Made by a program: the position numbers and the translations under genes. Below, piece after piece: positions 8,030 to 16,926 of a stretch of DNA of 64,000 nt (positions are counted from its first letter, which is position 1; each line of letters opens with the position of its first letter). The notes below the pieces were generated by a model. The model was not told the DNA's origin. It did no database searches and was given only the letters and a program-made list of their open reading frames with translations. The stretch comes from Massilia sp. Root351 (GTDB taxonomy: Bacteria > Pseudomonadota > Gammaproteobacteria > Burkholderiales > Burkholderiaceae_D): the NCBI RefSeq assembly GCF_001425045.1, contig NZ_LMDJ01000033.1:250463-314462 (forward strand), written 5' to 3'.

Positions 8030-9316
8030 ATGAACACATCAGCACTAAGCGGCGAACGCAAGGAAGGATTTTTTTCCTGGTTCTTTGAATTGACGGGCAA
8101 GGAGCGGCGCACCTTCTGGAGCTGCAAGATCGGTTACGCGCTGGACGCGATGGACACGCAATTCCTCAGCTTCGTGATACCGACCCTGATTGCCACCTGG
8201 GGCCTGTCCAAGGGCGACGCGGGCCTGATCGGCACTGTCACGTTGCTGACTTCCGCCGCCGGCGGCTGGATCGCCGGCATCCTGTCGGACCGCATCGGCC
8301 GCGTCAAGACGCTGCAGCTGACCATCCTGTGGTTCGCCTTCTTCACCGTGCTGTGCGGCTTTGCGCAGAACTTCGAGCAGCTGCTGTGGGCGCGCGGCCT
8401 GATGGGCTTTGGCATGGGCGGCGAGTGGACCGCCGGCGCCATCCTGATCGGCGAGGTGATCCGCGCCAAGGACCGGGGCAAGGCGGTCGGCATGGTGCAG
8501 GCTGGCTGGGCCATCGGCTGGGGCGTGTCGGCACTGCTGTACGCGCTGATGTTCTCGCTGCTGCCGCCGGAATGGGCGTGGCGTTCGCTGTTCCTGCTGG
8601 GAATACTGCCGGCGCTGTTCGTGATCTTCATCCGCCGCTTCGTCGATGAGCCGGAAGTGTTCGTGGCGCTGCAGAAGAAAGCCAGCACCGAGCAGCGCGC
8701 CCCGTTCACGGCGATCTTCTCGCCCAAGATGCTCAGCATTACGGTGCGCGCCGTGCTGCTGACCACCGGCGCCCAGGGCGGTTACTACGCCATTACCACC
8801 TGGCTGCCGACCTTCCTGAAGACCGAGCGCCACCTGACGGTGCTGGGCACCGGCGGCTACCTGGCCATGGTGATCGTCGGCTCCTACGTGGGCTACATCG
8901 TCAGCGCTTTCCTGACCGACTACCTGGGCCGCAAGAAGAACTTCATCCTGTTCGCCACCGGTTCCATGTGCGTCGCCCTGGCGTACACCCGCCTGCCGGT
9001 GACCGACAACGTGATGCTGTTCCTCGGCTTCCCGCTGGGCTTCTGCGTGTCCGGCGTGTTCAGCGGCATGGGCGCCTTCCTGACCGAGCTGTTCCCGACC
9101 GAGATCCGCGGCTCCGGCCAGGGCTTCAGCTACAACATGGGCCGCGCGGTGGGCTCGCTGTTCCCGCTGATGATAGGCCTGAGCAGCCAGTCGATGGCGC
9201 TGGGCGAGGCCATCGGCGTGTTCGCCGGCACCGCCTACGGCGTGATGATACTGGCGGCCCTGACGCTGCCCGAGACCGCAGGCAAGAAGCTTGAATCCGA
9301 CCTGGTTGGCCATTGA
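8030..9316 (+). CDS. MFS transporter, carboxylate:proton symporter-like
   Basis: A 428-residue major-facilitator protein with twelve predicted helices. The loop 2-3 signature GILSDRIGRVKT, the helix-5 GFGMGGEWTAGAILIGEV segment and the loop 8-9 equivalent TDYLGRKKN are visible. These features resemble proton-coupled symporters for aromatic and other organic acids (the group containing benzoate, shikimate and sialic acid carriers). A GGGAGA ribosome site precedes the ATG. It lies 84 bases after the DUF1445 gene and 44 before the 5-oxoprolinase. I infer that it imports the substrate of that enzyme, perhaps pyroglutamate or D-glutamate. Confidence 0.85.
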   Translation: MNTSALSGERKEGFFSWFFELTGKERRTFWSCKIGYALDAMDTQFLSFVIPTLIATWGLSKGDAGLIGTVTLLTSAAGGWIAGILSDRIGRVKTLQLTILWFAFFTVLCGFAQNFEQLLWARGLMGFGMGGEWTAGAILIGEVIRAKDRGKAVGMVQAGWAIGWGVSALLYALMFSLLPPEWAWRSLFLLGILPALFVIFIRRFVDEPEVFVALQKKASTEQRAPFTAIFSPKMLSITVRAVLLTTGAQGGYYAITTWLPTFLKTERHLTVLGTGGYLAMVIVGSYVGYIVSAFLTDYLGRKKNFILFATGSMCVALAYTRLPVTDNVMLFLGFPLGFCVSGVFSGMGAFLTELFPTEIRGSGQGFSYNMGRAVGSLFPLMIGLSSQSMALGEAIGVFAGTAYGVMILAALTLPETAGKKLESDLVGH

Positions 9317-9360
9317 GAAATCAAGAACTTCAGAAACCAAGAAATAACAGAGGCAACACC

Positions 9361-12300
9361 ATGAAAAACGACATCCGTGCGCAACAACTCCGCTGGCAGT
9401 TCTGGGTAGACCGGGGCGGCACCTTCACCGACATCGTGGCGCGCCGCCCGGACGGCAAGCTGGTCACGCACAAGCTGCTGTCCGAGTATCCCGAACGCTA
9501 TGCAGACGCCGTGACGCAAGGCATGCGCGACCTGCTGGGCCTGAAAACCGGCGATCCGCTGCCGGCCGAACAGATCGAAGTGATCAAGATGGGCACCACC
9601 GTCGCCACCAACGCGCTGCTGGAGCGCAAGGGCGCGCGTACCGCGCTGGCCATCACGCGCGGCTTCGCCGACCAGCTGCGCATCGGCTACCAGGACCGGC
9701 CGGACATCTTTGCCATGCGCATCGCGCTGCCGGACTTGATCTACGAGCAGGTGATCGAGATCGACGAGCGCATCGGCGCCCACGGCGAAGTGCTGCAGGC
9801 GCCGGACGAGGCGCAGCTGCGGCGCCAGTTCGCCGGCCTGCGCGAGCAGGGCATCGGGGCCATTGCGATCGTGCTGATGCATGCCTACCGCTACCCGCAG
9901 CATGAGCAGCGCCTGCGGGCGCTGGCCGAGCAAGCCGGGTTTGCGCAGATCTCGGTCAGCCACCAGGTCAGCCCGCTGATGAAGATCGTCGGCCGGGGCG
10001 ACACCACGGTGGTGGACGCCTATTTGTCGCCGGTGCTGCGCGACTACGTGTCGCGGGTGTCGGCCGACACCGGGGACGTGCGCATCATGTTCATGCAGTC
10101 GAACGGCGGCCTGACCGACGCCGCCCGCTTCCAGGGCAAGGACGCCATCCTGTCCGGCCCCGCCGGCGGCATCGTCGGCGCGGTCAAGAGCTGCGAGGCG
10201 ATCGGCCTGCAGCAGGTGATCGGCTTCGACATGGGCGGCACCTCGACCGACGTGGCGCATTACGACGGCGCCTATGAGCGCGTGTTTGAAACCGTGGTGG
10301 CCGGCGTGCGGGTGCGCGCGCCGATGATGCATATCCATACGGTGGCGGCGGGCGGCGGCTCGATCTGCAGCTTCGAGAACGGCCGCTTCAAGGTGGGGCC
10401 GGAATCGGCCGGCGCCAACCCGGGCCCGGCCAGCTACCGCAAGGGCGGCCCGCTGACCGTCACCGACTGCAACGTGATGCTGGGCCGGGTCCAGCCGGAG
10501 CACTTCCCGCACGTGTTCGGGCCCAGCGGCGACCTGCCGCTGGACCGCGAAGTGGTGGCGCGCGCCTTCGGCGAGCTGGCGCAGAAGATCGAACGCGAAA
10601 CCGGCACCCGGCTGTCGCCCTCGGCCGTGGCCGACGGCTTCCTGGCGGTGGCGGTGGACAATATGGCGCAGGCCATCAAGTCGATTTCCGTCGAACGCGG
10701 CTACGACGTGAGCCGCTACGCCATGTGCTGCTTCGGCGGCGCCGGCGGCCAGCATGCCTGCCGCGTGGCCGACGTGCTGGGCATGACCAAGATCGTGATC
10801 CATCCCTTTGCCGGCGTGCTGTCGGCCTTCGGCATGGGCCTGGCCGATATCCGCGCCATGCGCGAAGGCGCCGTCGAGCAGCCGCTGACGGAGGCAGTGC
10901 TGGACGCGCTGCAGCCGCGCCTGGTCGCGCTGGCCAAGCAGGCCGCCACCGAACTGCTGGAGCAGCAGGTGGCGCAGGAAGACATCCGTGTTGAACTGTG
11001 CGCGCGCCTGAAATACCAGGACAGCGACTCGGCCTTCGTGATCGCGCTGGGCAGCGTGGAAGAGATGTCGGCGTCGTTCGCGGCGCTGTACCGCGCGCGC
11101 TTTGGCTTCGTCATGGAAGGCCAGCCGCTGGTGATCGAGTCGGTGTCGGCAGAAGCCATCGGCGCCGGCGACGGCGCCAGCTTCGTCATCGAGGTTCCCG
11201 CCGCCGGGGGCGGCGAGGGCGGCGAGGGCGCCAGGAGCGCGGACAGCTACGTTGACAGCTACGTCGACGGCCGGACCGTGCCGATTGCGCTGCACGTGCG
11301 CGCCGAGCTGCCGGTGGGCAGCCGCATTGCCGGCCCGGCGCTGATCCGCGAGCAGATCGCCACCACGGTGGTGGACGCCGGCTGGAGCGCGCGGGTGCTG
11401 CCGGACCACACGCTGCTGCTTGAGCGCGTGGCCGCTGCCGGCAGCGCGCACCGGATGACCACCGCCGTGCACCCGATCCACCTGGAAATTTTCAACAACC
11501 TGTTCATGGCGATTGCCAAGCAGATGGGCACCACGCTGGAGAACACCGCCTACTCGGTCAACATGAAGGAGCGCCTGGACTTCTCCTGCGCCATCTTCGA
11601 CAGCCACGGCAACCTGATCGCCAACGCGCCGCATATTCCCGTGCACCTGGGTTCCATGAGCGACAGCGTGCTGTGCGTGATCCGCGAGCATGCGGCCAGC
11701 ATGGCGCCGGGAGATGCCTATGTGCTCAACGTGCCCTACAACGGCGGCACCCACCTGCCGGACATTACCGTGGTATGCCCGGTGCATGGCGACGGCCCCG
11801 AGCCGCTGTTCTATGTCGCCGCGCGCGGCCACCACGGCGACGTGGGCGGCATCACGCCCGGCTCCATGCCGCCCAACAGCACCACCATTGAGGAAGAGGG
11901 CGTGCTGCTGGACAACATCAAGATCGTCGACAAGGGCGTATTCCTGGAGCCGCTGGTGCGCGGCCTGTTTGGGGCCGGCCCCTGGCCGAGCCGCAATATC
12001 GACCAGAACATCTCGGACCTGATCGCCCAGCTGGGCGCCTGCGAAACCGGCGCCAACGAGCTGCTGAAAGCCGTGTCCACCCACGGCCAGGACGTGGTGC
12101 TGGCCTATATGCAGCACGTGCAGGACAATGCCGAAGCGGCGGTGCGCAAGGCCATCGGCGGCCTGCGCGACGCCAGCTTCGCCTACGAAATGGACGACGG
12201 CGCCATCCTCAAGGTGCGGCTGACCATCGACCATGCCAGCCGCAGCGCCACGGTGGACTTCACCGGCACCAGCGAACAGCGCCCGACCAACTTCAATGCG

Positions 12301-12990
12301 CCGCTGTCGGTCTGCAAGGCGGCCGTGCTGTACGTGTTCCGCACGCTGATCGACAGCGACATCCCGATGAACGAGGGCGTGCTCAAGCCGCTCAAGCTCA
12401 TCATCCCGGAAGGCTCGATGCTCAATCCGCGCTATCCGGCGGCGGTGGTGGCGGGCAACGTCGAAGTGTCGCAGTACGTCACCGATGCGCTGTACGGCGC
12501 GCTGGGCGTGATGTCGGCCTCGCAGGGCACCATGAACAACTTCACCTTCGGCAACGATCAGCACCAGTACTACGAGACCATCGCCGGCGGTTCCGGCGCC
12601 GGACCGGGTTTCGATGGCACGGCCGCCGTGCAAACCCATATGACCAACTCGCGCATGACCGATCCGGAGGTGCTCGAGTGGCGCTTCCCGGTGCTGGTGG
12701 AGACCCACGCCATCCGGCGCGGCAGCGGCGGCAAGGGCGCGCGGCAGGGCGGCGACGGGGCGCTGCGCCGCATCCGCTTCCTGGAAGCGATGACGGCCAA
12801 CATCCTGGCCGGCCACCGCCGCATCGCGCCTTTCGGCCTGCAGGGCGGCGCGCCGGGCGCGCTGGGCCGCAACTGGGTGGAGCGCGGCGACGGCTCCATC
12901 GAGGAGTTCGGCGCCACCCACACGGCGGACATGAAAGCCGGCGACGTGTTTGCCATTGAAACGCCGGGCGGCGGCGGCTTCGGTTCGTAA
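9361..12990 (+). CDS. oplAH: ATP-dependent 5-oxoprolinase (hydantoinase A/B fusion)
   Basis: This 1209-residue protein fuses HyuA (about 1-680) and HyuB (about 690-1205), as in eukaryotic-type OPLAH. It hydrolyses 5-oxo-L-proline (pyroglutamate) to glutamate with ATP. The N-terminus has the sugar-kinase-like FWVDRGGTFTDIVARRPDG nucleotide motif and a second GFDMGGTSTDVAHYDG motif near residue 290. The B half opens with HPIHLEIFNNLFMAIA and contains KERLDFSCAIFD and NAPHIPVHLGSM. These match 5-oxoprolinase better than N-methylhydantoinase, but the substrate is not proven. The start at 9361 follows an AGAGG site. A short insert (GGGEGGEGARSADSYVDSYV) near residue 620 is lineage-specific. Confidence 0.82.
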   Translation: MKNDIRAQQLRWQFWVDRGGTFTDIVARRPDGKLVTHKLLSEYPERYADAVTQGMRDLLGLKTGDPLPAEQIEVIKMGTTVATNALLERKGARTALAITRGFADQLRIGYQDRPDIFAMRIALPDLIYEQVIEIDERIGAHGEVLQAPDEAQLRRQFAGLREQGIGAIAIVLMHAYRYPQHEQRLRALAEQAGFAQISVSHQVSPLMKIVGRGDTTVVDAYLSPVLRDYVSRVSADTGDVRIMFMQSNGGLTDAARFQGKDAILSGPAGGIVGAVKSCEAIGLQQVIGFDMGGTSTDVAHYDGAYERVFETVVAGVRVRAPMMHIHTVAAGGGSICSFENGRFKVGPESAGANPGPASYRKGGPLTVTDCNVMLGRVQPEHFPHVFGPSGDLPLDREVVARAFGELAQKIERETGTRLSPSAVADGFLAVAVDNMAQAIKSISVERGYDVSRYAMCCFGGAGGQHACRVADVLGMTKIVIHPFAGVLSAFGMGLADIRAMREGAVEQPLTEAVLDALQPRLVALAKQAATELLEQQVAQEDIRVELCARLKYQDSDSAFVIALGSVEEMSASFAALYRARFGFVMEGQPLVIESVSAEAIGAGDGASFVIEVPAAGGGEGGEGARSADSYVDSYVDGRTVPIALHVRAELPVGSRIAGPALIREQIATTVVDAGWSARVLPDHTLLLERVAAAGSAHRMTTAVHPIHLEIFNNLFMAIAKQMGTTLENTAYSVNMKERLDFSCAIFDSHGNLIANAPHIPVHLGSMSDSVLCVIREHAASMAPGDAYVLNVPYNGGTHLPDITVVCPVHGDGPEPLFYVAARGHHGDVGGITPGSMPPNSTTIEEEGVLLDNIKIVDKGVFLEPLVRGLFGAGPWPSRNIDQNISDLIAQLGACETGANELLKAVSTHGQDVVLAYMQHVQDNAEAAVRKAIGGLRDASFAYEMDDGAILKVRLTIDHASRSATVDFTGTSEQRPTNFNAPLSVCKAAVLYVFRTLIDSDIPMNEGVLKPLKLIIPEGSMLNPRYPAAVVAGNVEVSQYVTDALYGALGVMSASQGTMNNFTFGNDQHQYYETIAGGSGAGPGFDGTAAVQTHMTNSRMTDPEVLEWRFPVLVETHAIRRGSGGKGARQGGDGALRRIRFLEAMTANILAGHRRIAPFGLQGGAPGALGRNWVERGDGSIEEFGATHTADMKAGDVFAIETPGGGGFGS

Positions 12991-12999
12991 GCGCCATAC

Positions 13000-13030
13000 A
13001 GGCGGGATGGCCAGGCTCGCTATCCCGCCT
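13000..13030. promoter_or_regulatory. Stem-loop between 5-oxoprolinase and porin genes
   Basis: A 9-bp perfect inverted repeat (13000-13008 with 13022-13030) with a 13-base loop. It lacks a T-tract, so it may be a processing or partial terminator structure rather than a classical terminator. Confidence 0.45.
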
Positions 13031-13065
13031 TCATCGCGGAGCCACCTAAAAACAGGGACAAAAAA

Positions 13066-14133
13066 ATGAAGAAGACCATGCTTGCGCTCATGCTGGGCGC
13101 ATCGGCAGGGGCGGCTGTCGCCCAAAGCAACGTAACGGTGTACGGCATTGTGGACGTGGCGCTGGTGCGCGAAAGCGGCGGCGCGGCCAGCAGCACCAGG
13201 CTCACCTCGGGGGTGGAAGCCGGTTCGCGCCTCGGGTTCAAGGGCACCGAAGACCTGGGCGGCGGCATGTCGGCCGTCTTCCTGCTGGAGAACGGCTTCC
13301 AGGCGGACACCGGCGCCATGGGGCAGGGCGGCTTGCTGTTCGGCCGCCAGGCTTATGTGGGCCTGCACAGCAAGCACGCCGGCACGCTGACCCTGGGCCG
13401 CCAGTACACGCCGCAGTACCTGGCGGTGGCCGCGGCGGACCCGTTCGGCTCCGGCACGGCTGGCGACACCAAGAACCTGATGGCGGCCACCGGCAACAGC
13501 GCCAGCCGCATGGACAACGCGGTCAAGTATGCGTCGCCGGTGTTCAAGGGCTTCAATGCGGAAGTGGTGTACGGCGTGGGCGAAGTGGCCGGCGACAGCA
13601 CGGCGCAGCGCCAGTTCGGCGCTGCGCTGGCGTACGCCGCCGGCCCGCTGGTGCTGCGCCTGGCCCACCACAACCGCAACAACGACACGGCCGCGCTGAA
13701 CAACACCAGCAATGCGAAGAACACGGTGCTGACGGCGCTATACGATGCAGTCTTCCTCAAGGCCCACTTCGCATACGGTGTGGACAAGGGCCTGAACAGC
13801 GCCTTGCCGCGCAACCTGGCCAACCCGTACGGCTACGCCGCCGCGCCGGTGCCGTCCATCGACAGTACGGCGGTGCTGCTGGGGGTGAGCGTGCCGCAAG
13901 GGGCGGGCGTGTGGCTGGGCTCGTACATCCGCAAGGACGACAAGACCCGCTTCAACCAGGACGCGGAGCAGCTGGCGGCGGGCTATCGCCACTACCTGTC
14001 GAAACGCACCGACGTGTACGCGGTGTACGCCTATTTGCGCAACAAGAACGGCGCCGGCTACACCGTGGGCAGCGCCATCGAGGGCGGCACCGGCAACCGC
14101 GGTTTCAACCTCGGGCTGCGGCACATGTTCTAG
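13066..14133 (+). CDS. Outer-membrane trimeric porin (OmpC-like)
   Basis: The 355-residue protein has a signal peptide (MKKTMLALMLG to AAVAQ), the mature start SNVTVYGIVDVALV, the GSRLGFKGTEDLGGGMSAVF strand-turn region typical of Burkholderiales porins, and a C-terminal RHMF with terminal Phe for BamA recognition. The barrel is expected to have 16 strands. It follows the 5-oxoprolinase by 75 bases on the same strand, which suggests it lets the substrate of that pathway through the outer membrane. It is clearly diverged from the first porin in this window, with an insertion of Asn/Thr-rich residues (NNDTAALNNTSNAKN) in a predicted loop. Confidence 0.87.
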   Translation: MKKTMLALMLGASAGAAVAQSNVTVYGIVDVALVRESGGAASSTRLTSGVEAGSRLGFKGTEDLGGGMSAVFLLENGFQADTGAMGQGGLLFGRQAYVGLHSKHAGTLTLGRQYTPQYLAVAAADPFGSGTAGDTKNLMAATGNSASRMDNAVKYASPVFKGFNAEVVYGVGEVAGDSTAQRQFGAALAYAAGPLVLRLAHHNRNNDTAALNNTSNAKNTVLTALYDAVFLKAHFAYGVDKGLNSALPRNLANPYGYAAAPVPSIDSTAVLLGVSVPQGAGVWLGSYIRKDDKTRFNQDAEQLAAGYRHYLSKRTDVYAVYAYLRNKNGAGYTVGSAIEGGTGNRGFNLGLRHMF

Positions 14134-14137
14134 CGCG

Positions 14138-14617
14138 TCAGTACTTCAGCAGGCGCCGCATGACAAAGGGCGCCGGTTCCAGCGGGTTGGCGTGGGTATA
14201 TTCCAGCTCCTCCGCCAGTTCGAACTCGAAGGCGGTGTAGAAGTCGATCAGCTTGGGCTGGTCGGCGCGCACCGCCATGCGCAGTTCTTCCACACCGGTT
14301 TCCAGGCCATGGTGGATGACCGCTTCCAGCAGGTGCTGGGAGATGTTCTTGCCGCGCCAGGCGGGCAGCACGCCCATGCGCAGGATTTCCCAGATGTGGG
14401 TTTCTGTTTCCAGCGGCAGCCAGCGCACCGAACCCACCGGCACGTCGTCCACCAGTAAAATAAAACCGCCGCCGTCGCGCAAATGCTGCGTGACGAGTAC
14501 GGCGGTTTCACGGTGGCCACTGGATGTGACGCTGACCTTGCCGGCCCACGCGGCGCGCGTGAGCTCGGCAATCAGTTTGGCATCGTCATCCGTTGCTTCA
14601 CGTACGACTATGTTCAT
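14138..14617 (-). CDS. GNAT-family N-acetyltransferase
   Basis: A 159-residue single-domain acetyltransferase. The acetyl-CoA-binding motif A is seen as RMGVLPAWRGKNISQHLLEA (Arg/Gly-x-Gly/Ala-like loop at about 85-105), followed by motif B in FYTAFEFELAEEL. The acceptor is unknown. It starts only four bases after the metG stop and is therefore probably co-transcribed with metG. A role linked to translation is possible but not shown by sequence. Confidence 0.8.
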   Translation of the reverse strand: MNIVVREATDDDAKLIAELTRAAWAGKVSVTSSGHRETAVLVTQHLRDGGGFILLVDDVPVGSVRWLPLETETHIWEILRMGVLPAWRGKNISQHLLEAVIHHGLETGVEELRMAVRADQPKLIDFYTAFEFELAEELEYTHANPLEPAPFVMRRLLKY

Positions 14618-14621
14618 ATGC

Positions 14622-16793
14622 TTAGCGGATGCGCATGCCCGGTTCGGCGCCAGGCCACGGGTTCAGGATGTAGATGCCCGGCTTGCTGTTTTCATCGGCC
14701 GCCGAAGCCGCCATGACCATGCCTTCCGAGATGCCGAACTTCATCTTGCGCGGCGCCAGGTTGGCCACCAGTACCGTCAGTTTGCCGATCAGGTCTTCCG
14801 GCTGGTACATCGACTTGATGCCGGAGAAGACGTTGCGGTGGCGGCTTTCGCCTGCGTCCAGGGTCAGGCGCAGCAGCTTGTCCGACCCTTCCACGTGCTC
14901 GCAATTGACGATTTTTGCGATGCGCAGGTCGACCTTCATGAAGTCGTCGATCGCGATTTCCGGCGCCAGCGCTTCCACGCCGTGCTTGGCCACCAGCGGT
15001 TCCAGCGGCGGCGCTTTCGGCGCCTTGGCAGGCTTGGCTGCGGCAACCGCCGGCGCGCTGCCGGCGGCGGCGATCTGGTTCTGCGCGTCGAACAGGTCTT
15101 CGATCATCTTGGCGTCGACGCGGGTCATCAGGTGGTTGTAGGCGCCGATGGTGCGGCCCAGCATGGGCTGGAAGGCCGCGCCCGAGGCCAGCCCGGTGTC
15201 GGCCCAGACCAGCTTGTCGTCGTTGAGGAAACGGCTCACGTTGGCGGCCACGCCCGGCAGCACCGGCGACAGCAGGATGGTCAGCTGGCGGAACAGGATC
15301 AGCGCGGTGGTGCACACCTCGTGCAGCGCGGCGGCCTTGGACTCGTCCTTGGCCAGCGCCCATGGCTTGTTCTCGTCGACGTACTGGTTGGTGACGTCGG
15401 CGATCTCCATGATTTCGCGCAGCGCCTTGCCGAATTCACGGTTCTCGAAGTTGGCGGCGATGCTGGCCTGGCGCTCGGCGCCGTCGGCGGTGCTCAGCGC
15501 GCGCTTGATCCAGCCCATGGCGTTGTCGGACAGGCTGGAGGCCAGCTTGCCGTCGAACTTCTTGTTGATGAAGCCGGCGCAGCGGCTGGCGATGTTGACG
15601 TATTTGCCGATCAGGTCCGAGTTCACGCGGGCCACGAAGTCGTCGCCGGTGAAGTCCAGGTCTTCCACCTTGGCGTTCAGCTTGAAGGCGATGTAGTAGC
15701 GCAGCCATTCCGGGTTCATGCCCAGGTTCAGGTAGCGCAGCGGCGAAATGCCGGTGCCGCGCGACTTGGACATCTTTTCGTTGTTGACGGTCAGGTGGCC
15801 GTGCACGTTGACTTTCAGCTTGTCGATCACCGGGTGGTCGGCGAACTTGAGCATGGCCGGCCAGAACAGCAGGTGGAAGGACACGATGTCCTTGCCGATG
15901 AAGTGGATCTGCTCGGTGCCTTCGTCGTTCAGCAGTGCGTTGAAGTCGATGCCTTTCTTCTCGCAGTAGTTCTTCAGGCTGGCCAGGTAGCCGACCGGCG
16001 CGTCCAGCCAGACGTAGAAGAACTTGCCCGGCGCGTCCGGGATCGGGATGCCGAAATAGGGCGCGTCGCGCGAAATGTCCCAGTCGGCCAGCTTCTCGCC
16101 GGCTTCGCCCAGCCATTCGCTGACCTTGTTGACCATTTCCGGCTGCAAGCGGCCGGGCGTGTTGAGCCAGTCGCGCAGGAACTCGAAGCAGCGCGGGTCG
16201 GACAGCTTGAAGAAGTACTGCTCCGACGGCTTCAGGATCGGGGTGGCGTTGGTGAACACGGAGAACGGATTCACCAGTTCGGTCGGCTGGTAGGCCGCGC
16301 CGCACACTTCGCAATTGTCGCCGTACTGGTCCTTGGCGCCGCACTTCGGGCATTCGCCCTTGATGTTGCGGTCGGCCAGGAACATGCCCTTGACCGGGTC
16401 GAAGAAGCGGTCGACGATCTTGGTGGCGATCAGGCCGGTGTCGCGCAGCTTGCGGTAGATGCCTTGCGACAGCTCCACGTTTTCCGGCGAATCGGTCGAA
16501 TACCAGTTGTCGAAGGCGATATGGAAGCCGTCCAGGTACTGCGCGCGGCCGGCGGCGATCTTGGCCACGAATTCCTGCGGCGTGATGCCTTCTTTTTCGG
16601 CAGCGATCATGATCGGCGTGCCGTGGGTGTCGTCGGCGCCGACAAAGTGCACTTCGCGCAGACCGTCGCCTTCGCGCTGCATTCGCTGGAAACGGACCCA
16701 GATGTCGGCCTGGATGTACTCCATCATATGGCCGATGTGGAAGGCAGCGTTTGCGTAGGGCAGGGCAGTAGTGACGAACAGCTTGCGGGTCAT
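14622..16793 (-). CDS. metG: Methionyl-tRNA synthetase
   Basis: The enzyme charges tRNA-Met and initiator tRNA with methionine. The 723-residue protein has HIGH at residues 19-22, the zinc-knuckle cysteines (CPKCG and CEVCG, about 145-161), the KMSKS loop (about 337-341) and the anticodon-binding helical domain. After an Ala/Pro/Lys-rich linker (about 580-605) comes a C-terminal Trbp111-like tRNA-binding domain (DFMKVDLRIAKIVNCEHVEGSDKLLRL). This is the dimeric, long form found in proteobacteria. The gene is divergent from apbC. The start at 16793 is fixed by the conserved MTRKLFVTTALPYAN. Confidence 0.97.
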   Translation of the reverse strand: MTRKLFVTTALPYANAAFHIGHMMEYIQADIWVRFQRMQREGDGLREVHFVGADDTHGTPIMIAAEKEGITPQEFVAKIAAGRAQYLDGFHIAFDNWYSTDSPENVELSQGIYRKLRDTGLIATKIVDRFFDPVKGMFLADRNIKGECPKCGAKDQYGDNCEVCGAAYQPTELVNPFSVFTNATPILKPSEQYFFKLSDPRCFEFLRDWLNTPGRLQPEMVNKVSEWLGEAGEKLADWDISRDAPYFGIPIPDAPGKFFYVWLDAPVGYLASLKNYCEKKGIDFNALLNDEGTEQIHFIGKDIVSFHLLFWPAMLKFADHPVIDKLKVNVHGHLTVNNEKMSKSRGTGISPLRYLNLGMNPEWLRYYIAFKLNAKVEDLDFTGDDFVARVNSDLIGKYVNIASRCAGFINKKFDGKLASSLSDNAMGWIKRALSTADGAERQASIAANFENREFGKALREIMEIADVTNQYVDENKPWALAKDESKAAALHEVCTTALILFRQLTILLSPVLPGVAANVSRFLNDDKLVWADTGLASGAAFQPMLGRTIGAYNHLMTRVDAKMIEDLFDAQNQIAAAGSAPAVAAAKPAKAPKAPPLEPLVAKHGVEALAPEIAIDDFMKVDLRIAKIVNCEHVEGSDKLLRLTLDAGESRHRNVFSGIKSMYQPEDLIGKLTVLVANLAPRKMKFGISEGMVMAASAADENSKPGIYILNPWPGAEPGMRIR

Positions 16794-16926
16794 GATTGAT
16801 GCACTTTGTTGGTGGGAAAAAGAGCATTTTACCAGCGCTGGCCGCCGATGCGCACCGGGACGGGGACGGCACGCTGTTTTTCTGTCTATTTTGCGCTAGA
16901 CTGCGGGATCACTTACGGAGATTCAG

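Noticed and set aside
9235..13671. Antisense open frame of 1478 codons across the 5-oxoprolinase gene
   Set aside because: It is a shadow of the GC-rich codon bias of the real gene; its product is His/Gly/Ala/Arg-rich low complexity with no domain.
14253..16799. 848-codon plus-strand frame opposite metG
   Set aside because: Shadow frame; the minus strand carries a full methionyl-tRNA synthetase with all motifs.
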